A stretch of 64,000 nt of DNA from Epithemia pelagica. Its lineage: Eukaryota > Bacillariophyta > Bacillariophyceae > Surirellales > Surirellaceae. The DNA lies in NCBI GenBank assembly GCA_946965045.2, contig OX337228.1, positions 4,898,001-4,962,000 on the forward strand, written 5' to 3'. Under the pieces are notes generated by a model. That model did no database searches and had not been told where the DNA came from. It saw nothing but the letters and a program-made list of their open reading frames with translations. Below are positions 8,234 to 20,792 of this stretch, piece by piece. How positions within the stretch are numbered: the first letter of the stretch is position 1; every line of letters starts with the position of its first letter. The position numbers and the translations under genes were made by a program.

Positions 8234-11205
8234 ATGAAGCGTGTGATGAAACGAGCGTTGGCAGATCGAGCTAAATTGGATTTGCCTCAGGGCTCTGGTG
8301 GCTCGGTCAACGGAGCCGCTTCGCCACCAAGCGAGACGACTGCAGCATGCACCCCAACGAATCCGAATCATGAAAATGGAAGGATTGGCTTCGTTTCCTC
8401 TCCTGTAGAAGGGCCCCCTCCTCTCAAGTTGCAAAGAATCGCTTCCGAAGAACCACCATCTGTTAGGGAGCAGACTCCTTCGATTTCAGTTCCTCTACCG
8501 AAGATAGAGAAGTCAGAAGCAACGGTTAGCAGCTCCAGCGTTCCACCTTCTCCGCGGATTGCAGTTTCGCGTCCGGATATTGCAAGAAGCCACCAAACAT
8601 CGTCCGTCCAGAGCTCTAATAAACGAATACGGAAAGAAACCTCCAGTAATCACTCTCTTCCACTATCGTCTGAGCAAGAGAATGACAGTAGTTCTGCCTT
8701 TTACTTGCAACATCAAAACCGGGCCTTGGCTGTTGAGCTCAAGTCTTTGCAGGCACAGGTTCGAGAACTCGCTCAAGAACGGGAGCATAGAAGAAAATCG
8801 TGCCTTCAGGCGCTTCAGGCCCTACATTCATTGCAGGCAACATGGACGAGCCTTGAAACGGCGCTTGGCCAAGAAACTTCGACAATGCCTTCTTCCACTT
8901 CAACGTCTTCGCCCAGCGACATGCCTACCAGCACAGCTGGTGATACGAATGAGACTTCGGTAGAATGGACTGCGGCGTTACATAATGCCTTGCAAGCTTT
9001 GGGGAACCAATCGAGACCAGCGACCAGCGGTGACAATTCAGAAGATCGGGACAGTCCGACTGCTGATGAGGATAGTCCGTCATCCTCGGGGCAAAGGGAA
9101 ATGAGAAGCTTAGGTGTAATGGCTGCTAATATAACAGGAAGAGCCAACTGTCTGCAGGAATGGCTTTGGAAAGTTCTATACTCGAAAGGGATGGACCTGC
9201 CTAAACCCAATGTCGGTGCTTTGCAGCAGAGAACGGATTTGGAAAGCGAAATCGAAAGGTTGAAAGCACAAACAGTGGAGCTGATGCAAAGTCTCGATGA
9301 CATGGGGACAAGGGAGCGAAGACTACGAAGAAACATATATCGTCTGGACGTCGGCATGATAACACAGAAACAACTTATTCAATCCGTTGTAGCAGGAACA
9401 CAAAACGTTGACGAGGATCCGGAGCGCTTGGCAGTGCAGAAAGAAGCAGTTCTAAAGGGATCTTTTGGCGGAGATATTGATTCAAGCAAGGCAGAGATGT
9501 CTGACGGACAAGGCCCCGGGCCTAATGGGTCCGTGTCGGCATCGGTTGTTGCTGGTCTGCAGAGAGAGCTCCAAGATTCGAGACAGGAAGTTGCAAATCG
9601 GGAGAAATCCATTGACGAGGTACGACTGGATCGAATATGTCAGCATATCTTTTTTCTGTGGCATCTCATGTTTGCGTTTCTCTGTAGTTGAATGCTAGGA
9701 TTCGTGAACTGGAACTTCGCGTGAATGAATTGTCAGCAAAACAGCGTTTGGAAGGGGAGAAAGAAAAACTGGAATCGTTAGAAGAAATGTCGCATAAACT
9801 CTTGGCTGCGGAAAAGGAGACTAAAGCCTTGACGGAAAGATTAGAAATTGTCCAGGGTAAATGGGCACAATCATCTGGGAACGAGGAAGCATTAACTAAG
9901 TCGCTGGAAGAAATGGAAAAACGACATGATAGAAAATGGAGCGAGCTAACCTCTTCAGAAATAGCAAAACAGGACTTTGAGGATGGTGTAAATTCTTCTG
10001 TGGAGCAAGCGAAAAAGATTGCTGAACTTGAACATAAGCTTCGTCAGGCGCTCGAAAATGTCCGACAAGCAGAAACTGTGAAGAACAATCTGCGAGATGC
10101 GCTCAAGGTTAATGAATCGCTTCAAGTTGCCATATCGCTACTCAAATCGAAAAGTTCCCATGAGAAAACTGAAAAGAGTGAGAAGAGTGACCGTTCAGAG
10201 AAAAGCGATAGGCAAAGTAGCTCTAAGTCTTCATCCTCAAATGACAATCATACCGCAGCAGCAGGTAACAAGAGCGAAGGACACAGCGAATCTAAAAGCC
10301 ATGGGCATCACCACAGAGAAAGTGGCGGATCGGACAGAATAAGTGCTGAAAAGGCGGAGAAAATTTACCGGGAGAACAAGAAGATGCGAAAAGAAATCGC
10401 TGCCCTTATGGCGAGCAAGGAGGGGCACAAGGCAAAGCTCGAACGCACGGAGAATGAGAAAAATGGTCTGGTCGAATCTTACTCTCGTTTGGTGAAACAG
10501 GCAGCGGAGAAAGACGAAATGAATGCGAAGTCATTGTCCTCCATTCTTCACCTGAAGAGCTTAACGGAGCAGTTGACACGAGAACGAGAAAATTTGGAAC
10601 AGCAGATGAAGAGCGCGGAACAACTTGCTTTGGCGGCTCGACTAGCAACGAATGCAAAAGAAAGGTTGGCTGAGGAGCTGACAAAAGAGAAAGCATCTCT
10701 ACAGGAAGAAATGAGGCTTCTCGAGAAAAGCCATATCGAGACGAAGAATGAACTGGGCGAGAAAACTGCAGATTGTGCCAACGCAAGTGCTAAGACAGTG
10801 ACGCTTACAGCGGAGCTGACTAATCTCCGAAAGAGATGTGATGAGTTTGTAGCAGAAACAGAAGGCCAAAGGAAGGAGATTCGAAAGCTTTTGGATGCGC
10901 TTGATAAGGCTGAGCGTGTAGCTAAAGAGGCAAAGGAGAAGTTGGCGGAGATGTCCAAGACTTCTGGCTCAGACAGCAAGTCGTTATTCACAACAGACCA
11001 GTTGACGACACAGATAAAGGTGTTGAAGAACCGGCTTGCCTGTCCTGTTTGTCATTATCGCGACAAGGAATGTATTATTATGCGATGCCGTCATATGCAC
11101 TGTAAGCAATGCGTGGAGGAACGACTCGCTAACCGCTCTCGAAGGTGTCCGACTTGCAATAATCCATTCGGAAGGAATGACGTTGAAGACATTTTCTTGG
11201 GCTAA
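8234..11205 (+). CDS. BRE1: BRE1-type RING E3 ubiquitin ligase (two exons)
   Basis: Joined 8234..9619 and 9688..11205, 967 aa. The 68-nt intron has a GTACGA donor and CTGTAG acceptor and joins ...SIDE to LNARIREL in frame. An in-frame ATG at 8186 would add 16 aa. The protein is almost entirely coiled coil with a Ser/Lys/His-rich low-complexity stretch (about residues 615-680). It ends in a C3HC4 RING finger: CPVC, CRHMHC, CKQC and CPTCNNPF, followed by the terminal DVEDIFLG. Long coiled coil plus an extreme C-terminal RING is the BRE1/RNF20/HUB architecture, which monoubiquitinates histone H2B with RAD6 during transcription. A DOT1-like gene in the same window is a functional partner in other eukaryotes. 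The convergent neighbour is 151 bp away. Confidence 0.88.
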
Positions 11206-11356
11206 ATAAGGTTAAGGAAGTTTTGATTGTCACGCTACTAGGGTAGGAGTACTTTGCTGGTACACTTGCTATATACACCTCGTTCATTTTCACACTTGTC
11301 ACCAGGTATCACAAATCACAGGAAAAAAGAGTTTTGCTTCATTCAAACGTATCTTG

Positions 11357-12322
11357 TCATACATCTTTGTTGAAGAGTTTGGGAGAAAAAACTCTGGGGT
11401 CTCGATAAGTTCCGCAGATTTGGTCAAACCACATGAAGAGATGACCATAGTTGAATTTGAACACTTTGTGGTGAACATGATGATCCGCCGGTGTGCCAAA
11501 CCCCAGAGAACGGAAAATCCCATCCCAGGGGAACGCGTACTCCGAGTGAATAAGAGTCAGCCAACAAGCGTAACTGGATCCAAAAGCCATGTAAGTCCAA
11601 ACATTACAAGTGCGCACAATGTTTGCGGTAAGGTAAAGAGGTATGATGATCATGCACAAGGTGTCCAGGAGAGAACCATTGAAGGCGTCGAAAAGGCGAG
11701 GGTTGGTGAAACGATGATGCGGCTTATGTGAGAGCTGGTAAAACTTGGGTGAAACCACGTGTTCCAGCAGGTGCATTGTAAACTGAAGTCCATCTTGTAC
11801 GACCAAACAAGCAAATGTTTCTCGCAATTGGATAGTTCCTTCGAAAGAATAGTATGATCGTGGCATAAGTCGAAACATCCATGTCACTGTCAAATAACCT
11901 ACGAGAAGGCCAAATCCTTCAGGCTGGGCAAGATGAGTCCGTAAGCCCTCCCAGAAGTCGTAAGGTCGAGCACCTTTTGTCTGCACAGATGTGGGTTCTC
12001 GCGACTGCCTGGAGAGGTGGCCGAACTTGAATAGATAGAAAGTTACCCAAACCCAAAATTGACCAACAGCAACTGCTAAAATTCCGAGAGAAAGCCCCAG
12101 TGGCTTTGGAACACCATGGTCAATTGACGGATCGAACTGATACCATTCATGTCGAAAGACATGGGAATAGTGAAGTGGACTAAATGAAGTTGAGAGCACC
12201 AATGGCACTGTGAGCATTAATGGCCATACCAATGAGCTCGCCCACGGCATAAGATGTTCTGTCCATGTCGCAATCATTGGACGAGTCTCTTCGTTCGTTA
12301 GCTTGGCCTCGGACGCTACCAT
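11357..12322 (-). CDS. Fatty acid hydroxylase / sterol desaturase superfamily membrane enzyme
   Basis: I start at the ATG at 12322 (321 aa); the frame is open further upstream but that part looks non-coding. Several hydrophobic spans frame the di-iron histidine clusters of the superfamily: HLLEH (HxxxH), HKPHHRF (HxxHH) and ADHHVHH (HHxHH), with a further His in FNYGH. The spacing matches integral ER di-iron oxygenases such as ERG3/C-5 sterol desaturase, ERG25 and fatty-acid hydroxylases. The reaction probably hydroxylates or desaturates a sterol or acyl chain using O2 and cytochrome b5. The substrate cannot be fixed from motifs; the terminal motif PADHHVHHKVFKFNYGH resembles ERG3-type sequences most. 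No intron is required. Confidence 0.85.
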   Translation of the reverse strand: MVASEAKLTNEETRPMIATWTEHLMPWASSLVWPLMLTVPLVLSTSFSPLHYSHVFRHEWYQFDPSIDHGVPKPLGLSLGILAVAVGQFWVWVTFYLFKFGHLSRQSREPTSVQTKGARPYDFWEGLRTHLAQPEGFGLLVGYLTVTWMFRLMPRSYYSFEGTIQLRETFACLVVQDGLQFTMHLLEHVVSPKFYQLSHKPHHRFTNPRLFDAFNGSLLDTLCMIIIPLYLTANIVRTCNVWTYMAFGSSYACWLTLIHSEYAFPWDGIFRSLGFGTPADHHVHHKVFKFNYGHLFMWFDQICGTYRDPRVFSPKLFNKDV

Positions 12323-13438
12323 GGCGACTCTTGTCCAGTTCGACGATGGCACATTGCCGTAGAAGATGCGGCATCCGCGACTTCGCCTTCGGCACAAACA
12401 CGCCCGGGATGCGAATTGGGGTAGTGGCGGTCTCTCCGTTGCTCGTCGTTCGCCTACATACAACACAACATAGCACAGGGGATGTAACAGGGGCTACCGC
12501 CAGAGTATAATTTTGCCCACTTTTCGATATCGGTCGTCATACGTAACTTTGCCTGAATTCCCCCATATTTCCTGATCACACAACTTTTTCGGGCGTTCGT
12601 AAATTCCCGTTCTTACGAAGAACTAAGAGATTCCCGCGGAATCAACGTCTCCAACGCGCCGGCAACAGTCAAAATCCGGCTAATCCCACATTTCAAAATC
12701 CAGGGAATTCTCGGCGAAATCCGACGCGTTTTAAAAATATTTTTGAAAAAAGTACACTTTTTGCACTGTCCTACAGAAGACCCCCCGTTTTCCCACTGAC
12801 ACCGATACAACAGAAAAAAAACGGCAAAATAATCCTTTTTTGGCCGATATTCCTCTAGAATTTGTCGCGGTTGGACCTGCCCCCCCTTCTTTTGTTCTTC
12901 GAAATTTTTAGTTCGAGAAATTCAATTCTATTTTCTTAAAAACCGTTACGCATGCAAGGTGGCGGCAGTTCAAGGGTAGTTGCTCCAAATCCCGCAAACT
13001 CTCTTTTTTCTATAGTACCCCGCCCCCCCCCTGCTCGATGGATTTGCGATTTTCCCACCTTCCACCACCACCTTTAACAACTACGAGAAATTCTTCCCCT
13101 CGAGGAATGGGAAGTGGAAAGGATGACTTGGCGCTTGGCGCATATGTCTTGCGCCGTCCTCGTCATTCTACACTTCGCGCCGGGCGACCCCTTCAAAGGA
13201 TTGGAAATTGGAGAACAGGAAAAAGTGAAGACCTTTCCCTGCATTTTGTCTATTATTCAGACTATTCATCTGCATAAACGATCCATTGGCTCAACATCGT
13301 GAGATTCTAGAGTCATGTTGAGAGACACTCCAACACACTTGTCACAAGAACCAGGAAATCCATGAACGAGCAAACCAAACATGAAATGAAATTGTCCATC
13401 TATGACGGCAGGTAACCGTAGGTAGTCAATCAGGAGAC
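12323..13438. other. Intergenic region without a recognised gene
   Basis: The stretch contains homopolymer-rich patches (a C run near 13022-13030, T and A runs near 12730-12910). No frame carries a recognisable motif. It holds the promoter of the desaturase-like gene and the 3' flank of the next gene. Confidence 0.45.
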
Positions 13439-15709
13439 TTAAGTGAAAGCTCTGTGGAGTAGCTCTTGCAGTGCGGCCTGTCCCCTTCCTGATACAGAAA
13501 CAGGGTCGTTCTTGCTCGAATTGTCACTCTCTTCGCCTTCAGATCCCCCATAACGATTACAATCATCGATTGCGATAGCACTTTCACCGCTTTTGTTATC
13601 GGCATTGACGGTTGATCTCTCACGACCACGTTTCCTTTTCTTCGGTATATCTCCAGGACCACTCTTTCCGGGAGCAACAAGCCTGCGTTTTCTTCGAACA
13701 CCTTGTGTAGTCTGGGGTATGTCTGTTGTAATCGTCATCATACCGACTTCGAGGAACAAATCGTCCAATGCGCGCCTTCCAACTGAGGACAAACCGGAAG
13801 TAGACATTCCCTCGTCGCCGTTCTCCGATCCAGAAGACACGTCGGATAGCTCATCCTGCAAGGAATGCTTTGATTTCTTCAATCTAGTTGATCTCCGATG
13901 ACGACTTTTACCACCACCATCCATTCTTGAATCTTGAAAGCTCTTTTCCCCCTCCTCTTCACCCACTAGAAAATCTGAGACGGACAATGAAGAATCTTTA
14001 CGTTTCTCGTTGCTCTGTTCAACGGCTTTTGCAATCAAGGCCTGAAGTGCGCCACGGCCCGCAGCGGAAGCGGTAGCAATGGAATTCACGTCGGCACCAG
14101 CTAATGAAAGAGAGGCGGCTGCGTCATGGCTCGTCAGTGACCCCTCTTTTTCATGAGTGGCACCGGCGACGGCCAAGGCGTCCTGATTAGTCTGGGAGGA
14201 GCGTTTCCTGCCGAGAAAGAAGCCAATTTCGTGCCGATTGACAAGGGTTTGGACCAACATACCCAGAGCACTTTTCATACCTGCCGCAACATCGGAGGGC
14301 AAAACGAGCGTGTGTGACGCTACGGAAGGATGATCTCGATCCAATCCGCCCATTTCGCCCGATAAACCATTGACTATAGACTCAGCTCTATGGTTTTCTT
14401 CATTATGCGCTTCCACGAGAGCCGGACTGGTAGTGGCAGGCATAACAAATGTTACTCCTCGGGAAACTTGTTGGAATGTAGAGGTGTGTATGCTAGAGTC
14501 GAGGCCGTCACCTTCACCAAGAAAACTCTTCAATTTGGTTTCCCACCGGCTGTCAAAAGTCATGGATGCCATGGCTTGACGAATTCGTTTGAGTTTCATA
14601 ACTTTGGTGTTCGAGGTAGGTATACGAAGACATCGACGACGATCAAGATATTTTTGCATCTGATTCTTTAGGGATGAGTTTGACATCCCACCATTTGTGG
14701 AATTGGAGCCATCGTCGCAGCCTTTTCTCTCCTGATCCTCACAGGAGACTGAAACTCTAATGTTGTTCCAATCCAGTGTCTTCATCCGCTCCTCTGTTGT
14801 CGCAACCTTCCGAAGCTGTTGGCGCTGGGAAAATCCATGCAACCCCATTGGTCCAATGTAGGCCACGAAATCGAAATGCGGCCATAGACGATCCAAAACA
14901 TGGGCCATGTCAGCTGCTAGTCTATCTGATAATGATCTTGCTCTCAAACTATCGCGCTCGGTGCCTGATATACAGTGACGAAGTTGTAAGAGACGAATAA
15001 AAATTCCTGGTTCAACTCGGATGTATGGTCGATAGTTTCTTCGATACAAAAGTCTTGGATTTTGACGATTGGTCAACCCCATGGGGAGAGTCGCCAAAAT
15101 TTCCGAATGCTCCTGACTGGTTGCTTCCACCTGATGTGCCGAGGGCAGGGGATTTGTTTCATGAAGCAGGAAAAGGGAAAAAATGGCGAAGGCCTGGTAA
15201 GACATGGTTCTCGTCGTTCTAGCTATGGATTCTTCTTCCGAAATGAGTTCTTGTGAGGTGTCTTCCTTGTCGTTATCGTCCGAAACGAGAAAGAGATCGA
15301 GGCATGTCGCATACAACAATTGGCTGAACGACGCTACGTCACATCGTGTTGGAACAAATCGATGAAAAGCAGCCAATTTAAAGGTACGTGCCACGTGGCG
15401 AAAGCATCCAAAAGGTGAAAGGGTCGGCTGAGAGTCCTCGTTGGTGCTGGTACGCTCGCCTGTCGACAGATTATCCTTCAGACACAAAGGAAGCATTTCC
15501 AAGAATTTGGTTCGGAGATGAATCATATCCTTCAAAATGGCATGTTGCAACGGCTGGATTGTAGAAAAAGCAGAAATCGATGCATCTCCATTGCTCTCTT
15601 CAAAGCTGTTGTTGATGCCATTCTCTGATCTCACTTCATTTCGCTTCCTTTGTTTCCTTCGCACGAGATTTTCTCTCTGCCTCTCTTCAAGCAAAGAAAA
15701 AGAAAGCAT
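13439..15709 (-). CDS. Uncharacterised 756-aa protein, possibly SNAPC1-like
   Basis: Intact frame from an ATG at 15709. The N-terminal 300 residues are helical and hydrophobic in patches and include a segment YRRNYRPYIRVEPGIFIRLLQLR and then WPHFDFVAYIGPMGLHGF. Spacing and pattern recall the SNAP43/SNAPC1 domain (an 'IRV' strand, then an FD-AY helix), a subunit of the snRNA-promoter complex, but the match is weak. The C-terminal half is low-complexity, Ser-rich and basic with candidate nuclear localisation signals (RRKRR, KKRKRGRER), so the protein is likely nuclear. It diverges from DIS3 across 191 bp. I regard the SNAPC1 reading as a hypothesis; 'conserved nuclear protein' is the safe name. 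Confidence 0.7.
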   Translation of the reverse strand: MLSFSLLEERQRENLVRRKQRKRNEVRSENGINNSFEESNGDASISAFSTIQPLQHAILKDMIHLRTKFLEMLPLCLKDNLSTGERTSTNEDSQPTLSPFGCFRHVARTFKLAAFHRFVPTRCDVASFSQLLYATCLDLFLVSDDNDKEDTSQELISEEESIARTTRTMSYQAFAIFSLFLLHETNPLPSAHQVEATSQEHSEILATLPMGLTNRQNPRLLYRRNYRPYIRVEPGIFIRLLQLRHCISGTERDSLRARSLSDRLAADMAHVLDRLWPHFDFVAYIGPMGLHGFSQRQQLRKVATTEERMKTLDWNNIRVSVSCEDQERKGCDDGSNSTNGGMSNSSLKNQMQKYLDRRRCLRIPTSNTKVMKLKRIRQAMASMTFDSRWETKLKSFLGEGDGLDSSIHTSTFQQVSRGVTFVMPATTSPALVEAHNEENHRAESIVNGLSGEMGGLDRDHPSVASHTLVLPSDVAAGMKSALGMLVQTLVNRHEIGFFLGRKRSSQTNQDALAVAGATHEKEGSLTSHDAAASLSLAGADVNSIATASAAGRGALQALIAKAVEQSNEKRKDSSLSVSDFLVGEEEGEKSFQDSRMDGGGKSRHRRSTRLKKSKHSLQDELSDVSSGSENGDEGMSTSGLSSVGRRALDDLFLEVGMMTITTDIPQTTQGVRRKRRLVAPGKSGPGDIPKKRKRGRERSTVNADNKSGESAIAIDDCNRYGGSEGEESDNSSKNDPVSVSGRGQAALQELLHRAFT

Positions 15710-15900
15710 TCATTCCTCCTCACAGACACCATCAAATCCATTGCGGTGGGAGTCTTGAGTCTTGAGATTTTCCTCCATGCTCCATGCGGATAAAAGCCAC
15801 CCCAGCTGGTGCATGGCTTTTTTGCGCGACTGAAGTTTTCAGACCTGTCTCAATCTCAACTCTCAACCATTCGATTTTGGAATTTGAGAGTTGATCGGCA

Positions 15901-18900
15901 ATGGCAAGTAATCAGATCGCTCACTGTTCCACGTCGGCTTACTACCGTCAAACTCGCAAACGTGGGAAAGTTATTAAGCAGGTGGGGCAGAAATATGTGC
16001 GAAACGATTTAGGATTCGGGATTACTTACACTGCAGCAAATGGCCATGAGGACGATGACGACGACCATCACTCTGAAGCTCATATTGGTAGCAACTACGA
16101 CGGCCAACATGGAAAGAAACGACGGAAACGCAGCCATGCGAAAAGCAATCTAAATAGTCAAGTAGATCATGTGGTTGGTCGTCCTTATGTTATTCCTACT
16201 GCAGAGGAGCTTGTCTCGAAATGGTTGATCGAATCACCATCCAACAGTATTCACACGTATTTGGTCGTTGTGGACACAAACGTCCTGTTGCACAATCTGG
16301 ACGTCTTGGAAAAGGCTGTGATTGGCCAAAACGATGGAACGATTGCTGGTACCGGTTTAATGCCCAACATTGTCATTCCTCAAACCGCACTCATGGAATG
16401 CCGTTCCAATCGACTCACTACCTATGATCGATGCGTCGACATCTTGCGATCCATCAAAATGACAAAAGACTCAGGAAATCAATCAAAAACTAAGACGACA
16501 TCATCGACTTCGTCGGCTGGTGGCCATTCAGGGCGACCCTATTGTGCCATTTTCTTTCCTGATCACAATCATGTTGCCACCGCCTCTGAGAATTCGCCCT
16601 CTTCTCCTGCAACAATCGATGGACCAGCCTTGTCGGCCAATGACGCTAATGATCTTCGAATTCGGCGTGTTGCGCATTATCTCGCAGAACATACACGCGA
16701 GACCAATGTCAAAGTGGTTCTATTGACTGACGATAAGGCGTGTCGTGAAAAGGCTCAGCGAGAGAGCGCATCTCTCTATCAAGCTCATTCGGTGGCAAGT
16801 TGGACCAAAATCTTGGAGCAGGCCAATCCTGGTATCAGTTACTCTTTGTCTGACCTGGTGGCTAACTTTCACATGCCCACGAATGATGGCCGAACCGGTG
16901 AAGGGCCCCATGCTTCATCATCATTTGTTCTGGCGGGGCACGATAAGTACACGTCGCATGTCGATGATACCGACTTGTCTCGAGGTATACAGCAGGGTAA
17001 ATTCCATCGGGGTATTTTCCGCGTCGTTTTGCAGGCGCCTAATGGATATCAACGCGTCGGATCAGTCACCATTAGACAAGGTGACGAACGCGTGGCGGTT
17101 ACGATTGTGGACCAAAATTGCAATCGTGCCATTGATGGGGATGTAGTGGCAATTGCTGTTCATCCGGTTGAGAAATGGATCGACGGGCAACAATCATCGG
17201 CAGTTACGACATGCAAATCTTCCAATGCGGAACCTGTCTCCGATGAGAAATCGTTATCAGTTCCAGCGGGAATCATGAACGAGACGTCAGATCCTACGCC
17301 GGCTGATCTTGAAAACGTGTCCGACCAGATCAGATTGGAAACCGATAAAAAAACCGACGCATGCTCAATGCGACCCACGGGAAAAGTAGTTGGTATTATC
17401 AGGCGAAACTTCTCTTCGTACAGTGGATCGCTTCACGAGACATCGTTTGCTGCATCCACCGAACCTGGAAAAGATCAAAGTGAACCAATAGTTACTTCAG
17501 ACATGACTGAAAGGGAAGCCATAGCTTCGCAGTTTGAACGAGAACACGAAGATGGCACCCTTACCTGTACTTTCTTTCCAGTCGATCGCAGGGTTCCTCC
17601 CATTCTAATACGCACTACTCAGCGCGATCGTATGTTGGGGCAACGTATCATCGTGGCAATCGATTCATGGCCTCAGTACTCTTCCTTTCCTCTCGGTCAC
17701 TATGTTCGCACTATTGGCCCGGCTGGTTCGAAGGATGTGGAAACGCAGGTTTTGCTTCAGGAACACAATATACCGTATGAGCCATTTCCAGCAGCCGTGT
17801 TGGCTTGTCTACCTCCGGAAGATTACAAGATTGGCGCAGATGACAAGCCTTCGCGACTAGATCTTCGCCATTTGCCAGTACTCTCGGTAGACCCACCAAA
17901 TTGCAAAGATATTGACGATGCACTTCATTGTATGAAGCTTCCCAATGGGAACTATCAAATTGGAGTTCATATCTCTGATGTCACTCACTATGTGAAACCT
18001 GGCACAGCCATTGATCTGGAGGCAGCTGATCGCAGCACTTCGACATATCTGGTTAACAAAAGATTAGACATGTTGCCTGGGCTGTTGACCACTGATTTAT
18101 GCAGTTTGAAGGGGAATGTGGACCGATATGCCTTTTCAGTTCTTTGGGAGGTCACTGAAGATGCGGACATCGTAGAAGTAGAGTTTCACAAAACCCTGAT
18201 TCATTCTATTGGGGCGTTGACATATCAACAAGCGCAAACTCTAATTGACCAGCCGGATGATCCGAACGACATTCATGCATGTTCCGTCAAAGGATTGGCC
18301 AAATTGGCCAGAAAATTCCGAAAACGAAGGATTGATGCGGGCGCACTGACTCTGGCGTCTCCTGAAGTCAAGTTTGTTTTGGATAGCGAGTCTCTCAATC
18401 CTACCGATGTTCAGGCTTATGCCCTACTCGAAGCGAATGCGGTTGTAGAGGAGTTCATGTTGTTGGCAAATGTGACAGTTTCTAAAAAAATTCTTCGTCA
18501 CTACCCGACCATGTCCGTGCTTCGCCGTCATCCAGCTCCCAATCGCAGCATGTTTGACAGTCTCATTAGCAAGGCTAGATGCAAGGGGTTGAAGATTGAA
18601 ATTGATGATAGCAAAAGTTTGGCAGATTCTCTTGATGCAGCTCAGATTGAGTCTGATCCCTACATCAACAAGCTGCTGAGAATCTTATCGACACGATGCA
18701 TGTCGCCTGCTCAATATTTCTGTTCAGGAGAATTTCCTCCGACCGAGTGGCATCACTATGGACTTGCCGCCCCTGTCTATACCCACTTCACCTCACCCAT
18801 CCGACGGTAAGACTATGATGTCGGATTTCGATAGCCTTTCTTCAATGTGCGAAACTCAACACAGCCCTCTCCATTCCAGGTACGCGGATGTTTGTGTGCA

Positions 18901-19390
18901 CCGATTGCTTTCAGCAGCCATCAATGTCGCTCCGTTGTCACCACACCTTTCTTCAAAGTCGTACATACACGATCTTTGCGCCAATATGAATCGCCGACAT
19001 AGAGCGGCTCAAATTGCAGGCCGGGATTCAGTACAACTTCACACTCTTATTTTCTTTGCAGGGGATGGGGCCAAGGACGATTACGCGTATGTCTTAGATG
19101 TGGATACACGGGAAGTAAATAGTCCTTCGCTGAATGTCATAGTGCCCCGTTATGGTATCGAAGGCCGTGTTCGACTGTCGCTGAAGGCCAGTGATCCACA
19201 TTTATCACGGCTACCGAACGAACATAAATTGGTGTATCAACTCCCTCATAGTTCTCCTGTTTCAGTTCAGGTTTTCGACAAGATCAAGGTTCGCATTTGG
19301 GTGAAGCAGACCCCAGACCATCAGAGAGAATTAATATTGGACCTCCTTGAACCGATTTTGCCTGGAGTTACGACAAATAAGAATGACTAA
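15901..19390 (+). CDS. DIS3: Exosome exoribonuclease DIS3/RRP44 (two exons)
   Basis: Joined 15901..18806 and 18880..19390, 1138 aa. The 73-nt GTAAGA...CCAG intron interrupts the conserved motif, giving TSPIRR-YADVCVHRLL when spliced. The N-terminus has the CR3-like basic segment RKRGKVIKQVGQKYVRND. A PIN endonuclease domain follows (VVVDTNVLLHN, later acids in TDDKACREKA). Cold-shock domains come next, then the RNB 3'-5' exonuclease core with DPPNCKDIDDALH carrying the catalytic aspartates, and a C-terminal S1 domain. This order is diagnostic of DIS3/RRP44, the catalytic subunit of the RNA exosome, rather than DIS3L2, which lacks PIN. Acidic and Ser-rich inserts make it slightly longer than yeast Dis3. 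It converges with the next gene, 96 bp apart. Confidence 0.95.
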
Positions 19391-19486
19391 ACTGACAACT
19401 AAGAAACTTACACTACCAGAGGACAGAACGTAGTTCAACATAGAATCAGATGTCCTTACAAGATATTTTGATCCGCAACAAGGATT

Positions 19487-20792
19487 TCACAACTCGTCTA
19501 TTGCTTTATCAAGAAGGCTTCTCAGCGTTTCAAAGTAGCTCTCATCATCAAGGATGACCTTACATGACTTCACGCATGCGTTGCGAAGTTCCATATCAGC
19601 GTCGCACTGGCCTTTCGCAGCAGCCGATTCACAGTCATAGTCAGCGTTGTCCTCAAATTTATAGGCAGCCCGTCCTTTGTCATTGTCAAGACTGTGGCCT
19701 CTGCCCCAATGCCGTCCAGCCTGCGCGAGATAATATCCTTCGTGACCATTCGGTGGGAAGTACGCGGTCGTATCGGAAGCGAATTCGTCAACGTTTTCCT
19801 CATTTATGTCTTCAAAATACAACGCAATCGCAAGTCGGAACTCTCCTGTCTCTCTATAGTCACAGTTACCAGTGCCATGCTTTGAATCACCACCGACCAG
19901 GACTCCCACATCATGGACAAAGTTAACCGGGACCTCCATGGTGGCTTCTCTGTCCCCAACCAAAAGTTGTGAGGGTCCAGACTCTGGGATCACAAGAGGA
20001 AAGATTATGTTGAAAACTTTCGTTCCCAGTCCATCTAGATCGCTGTGCATGTTGTATCCTTCGAAGTTAGAGACTAGAATAAAGCTTGTTCCATCGATCC
20101 AGATTCCGTCCAAACCGAACTTCTCACCCATAGTGTTGAGCACAACGTCAAAACCAGCTCTTCTCCATATATCTAGGACAAACTCGTAGGTTCTGAACAG
20201 CAAAAAGAGGAAAAGTCAGTCACAACACCTCAATCCAAAGCACAGCATGTCCTTGCTTAACGTACAGTTCGTCTGCAGGGTCAACCCACGTCATATCTCC
20301 TGCGAAAACAAACTGTGAGAATTTGAGTTCATCTGGTGACATAATTAAATGGTTACTCATCGTACCTTCGTGGGCCCAGTTTGCAGGACGTGAAGCTGCC
20401 CAACTTGATCCATCGTCGAGTTTGAAGACCCTATTTTCGCCAGGTTGAACTTGTTTCTCGTACAGCAAGCTGCGGAATATGTCCATCATTCCATGTTCAT
20501 TGATGTATCTAAGGAAGAGCTCTGTAAGCTTGGGAGGTAAGCCAACAAACATAGTCTCTGGATCTACGCGGTGGCCACTATCTCGTGCAACAACAGTTGC
20601 AAGATCGCCTGGTCTCAAGTGTTTTGGTAAAAGGGCGCCAGGCTGTTCCTCAGCAGAACATATTTCCACGCTGCCATTCAAGAGATCTTTCCGACTTATG
20701 TGCTGATAACTGGACACTTCTGGAACCATTAGAACGGCGGCAATAAGCCCAGAAACCTTCATCATGGTATTTTCGCAACGATGACTTATCAT
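19487..20792 (-). CDS. Secreted 2OG-Fe(II) oxygenase-like protein with C-terminal ShKT domain (two exons)
   Basis: Joined as complement(19487..20192, 20266..20792), 410 aa. The 73-nt intron (GTACGT...TTCAG) restores ...ADEL-TYEFVLDIW. The N-terminus (from either Met1 or Met10) is a signal peptide. The middle contains a possible double-stranded beta-helix iron site: MHSDLDG (His224-x-Asp226), a distal His in SKHGTG (about 281) and a basic residue in EFRLAIALYFED (about 293). This is the layout of prolyl-4-hydroxylase-like 2-oxoglutarate oxygenases. The last 50 residues hold a Cys-rich ShKT-like module (DYDCESAAAKGQC...CVKSC). P4H plus ShKT fusions are common in plants and algae and act in the secretory pathway. 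The oxygenase call rests on motif spacing and is moderate; the ShKT part is a little firmer. Confidence 0.6.

Noticed and set aside
10548-10991. Ser-rich minus-strand frame
   Set aside because: It mirrors the coiled-coil codons of BRE1 on the plus strand, and has no motif.
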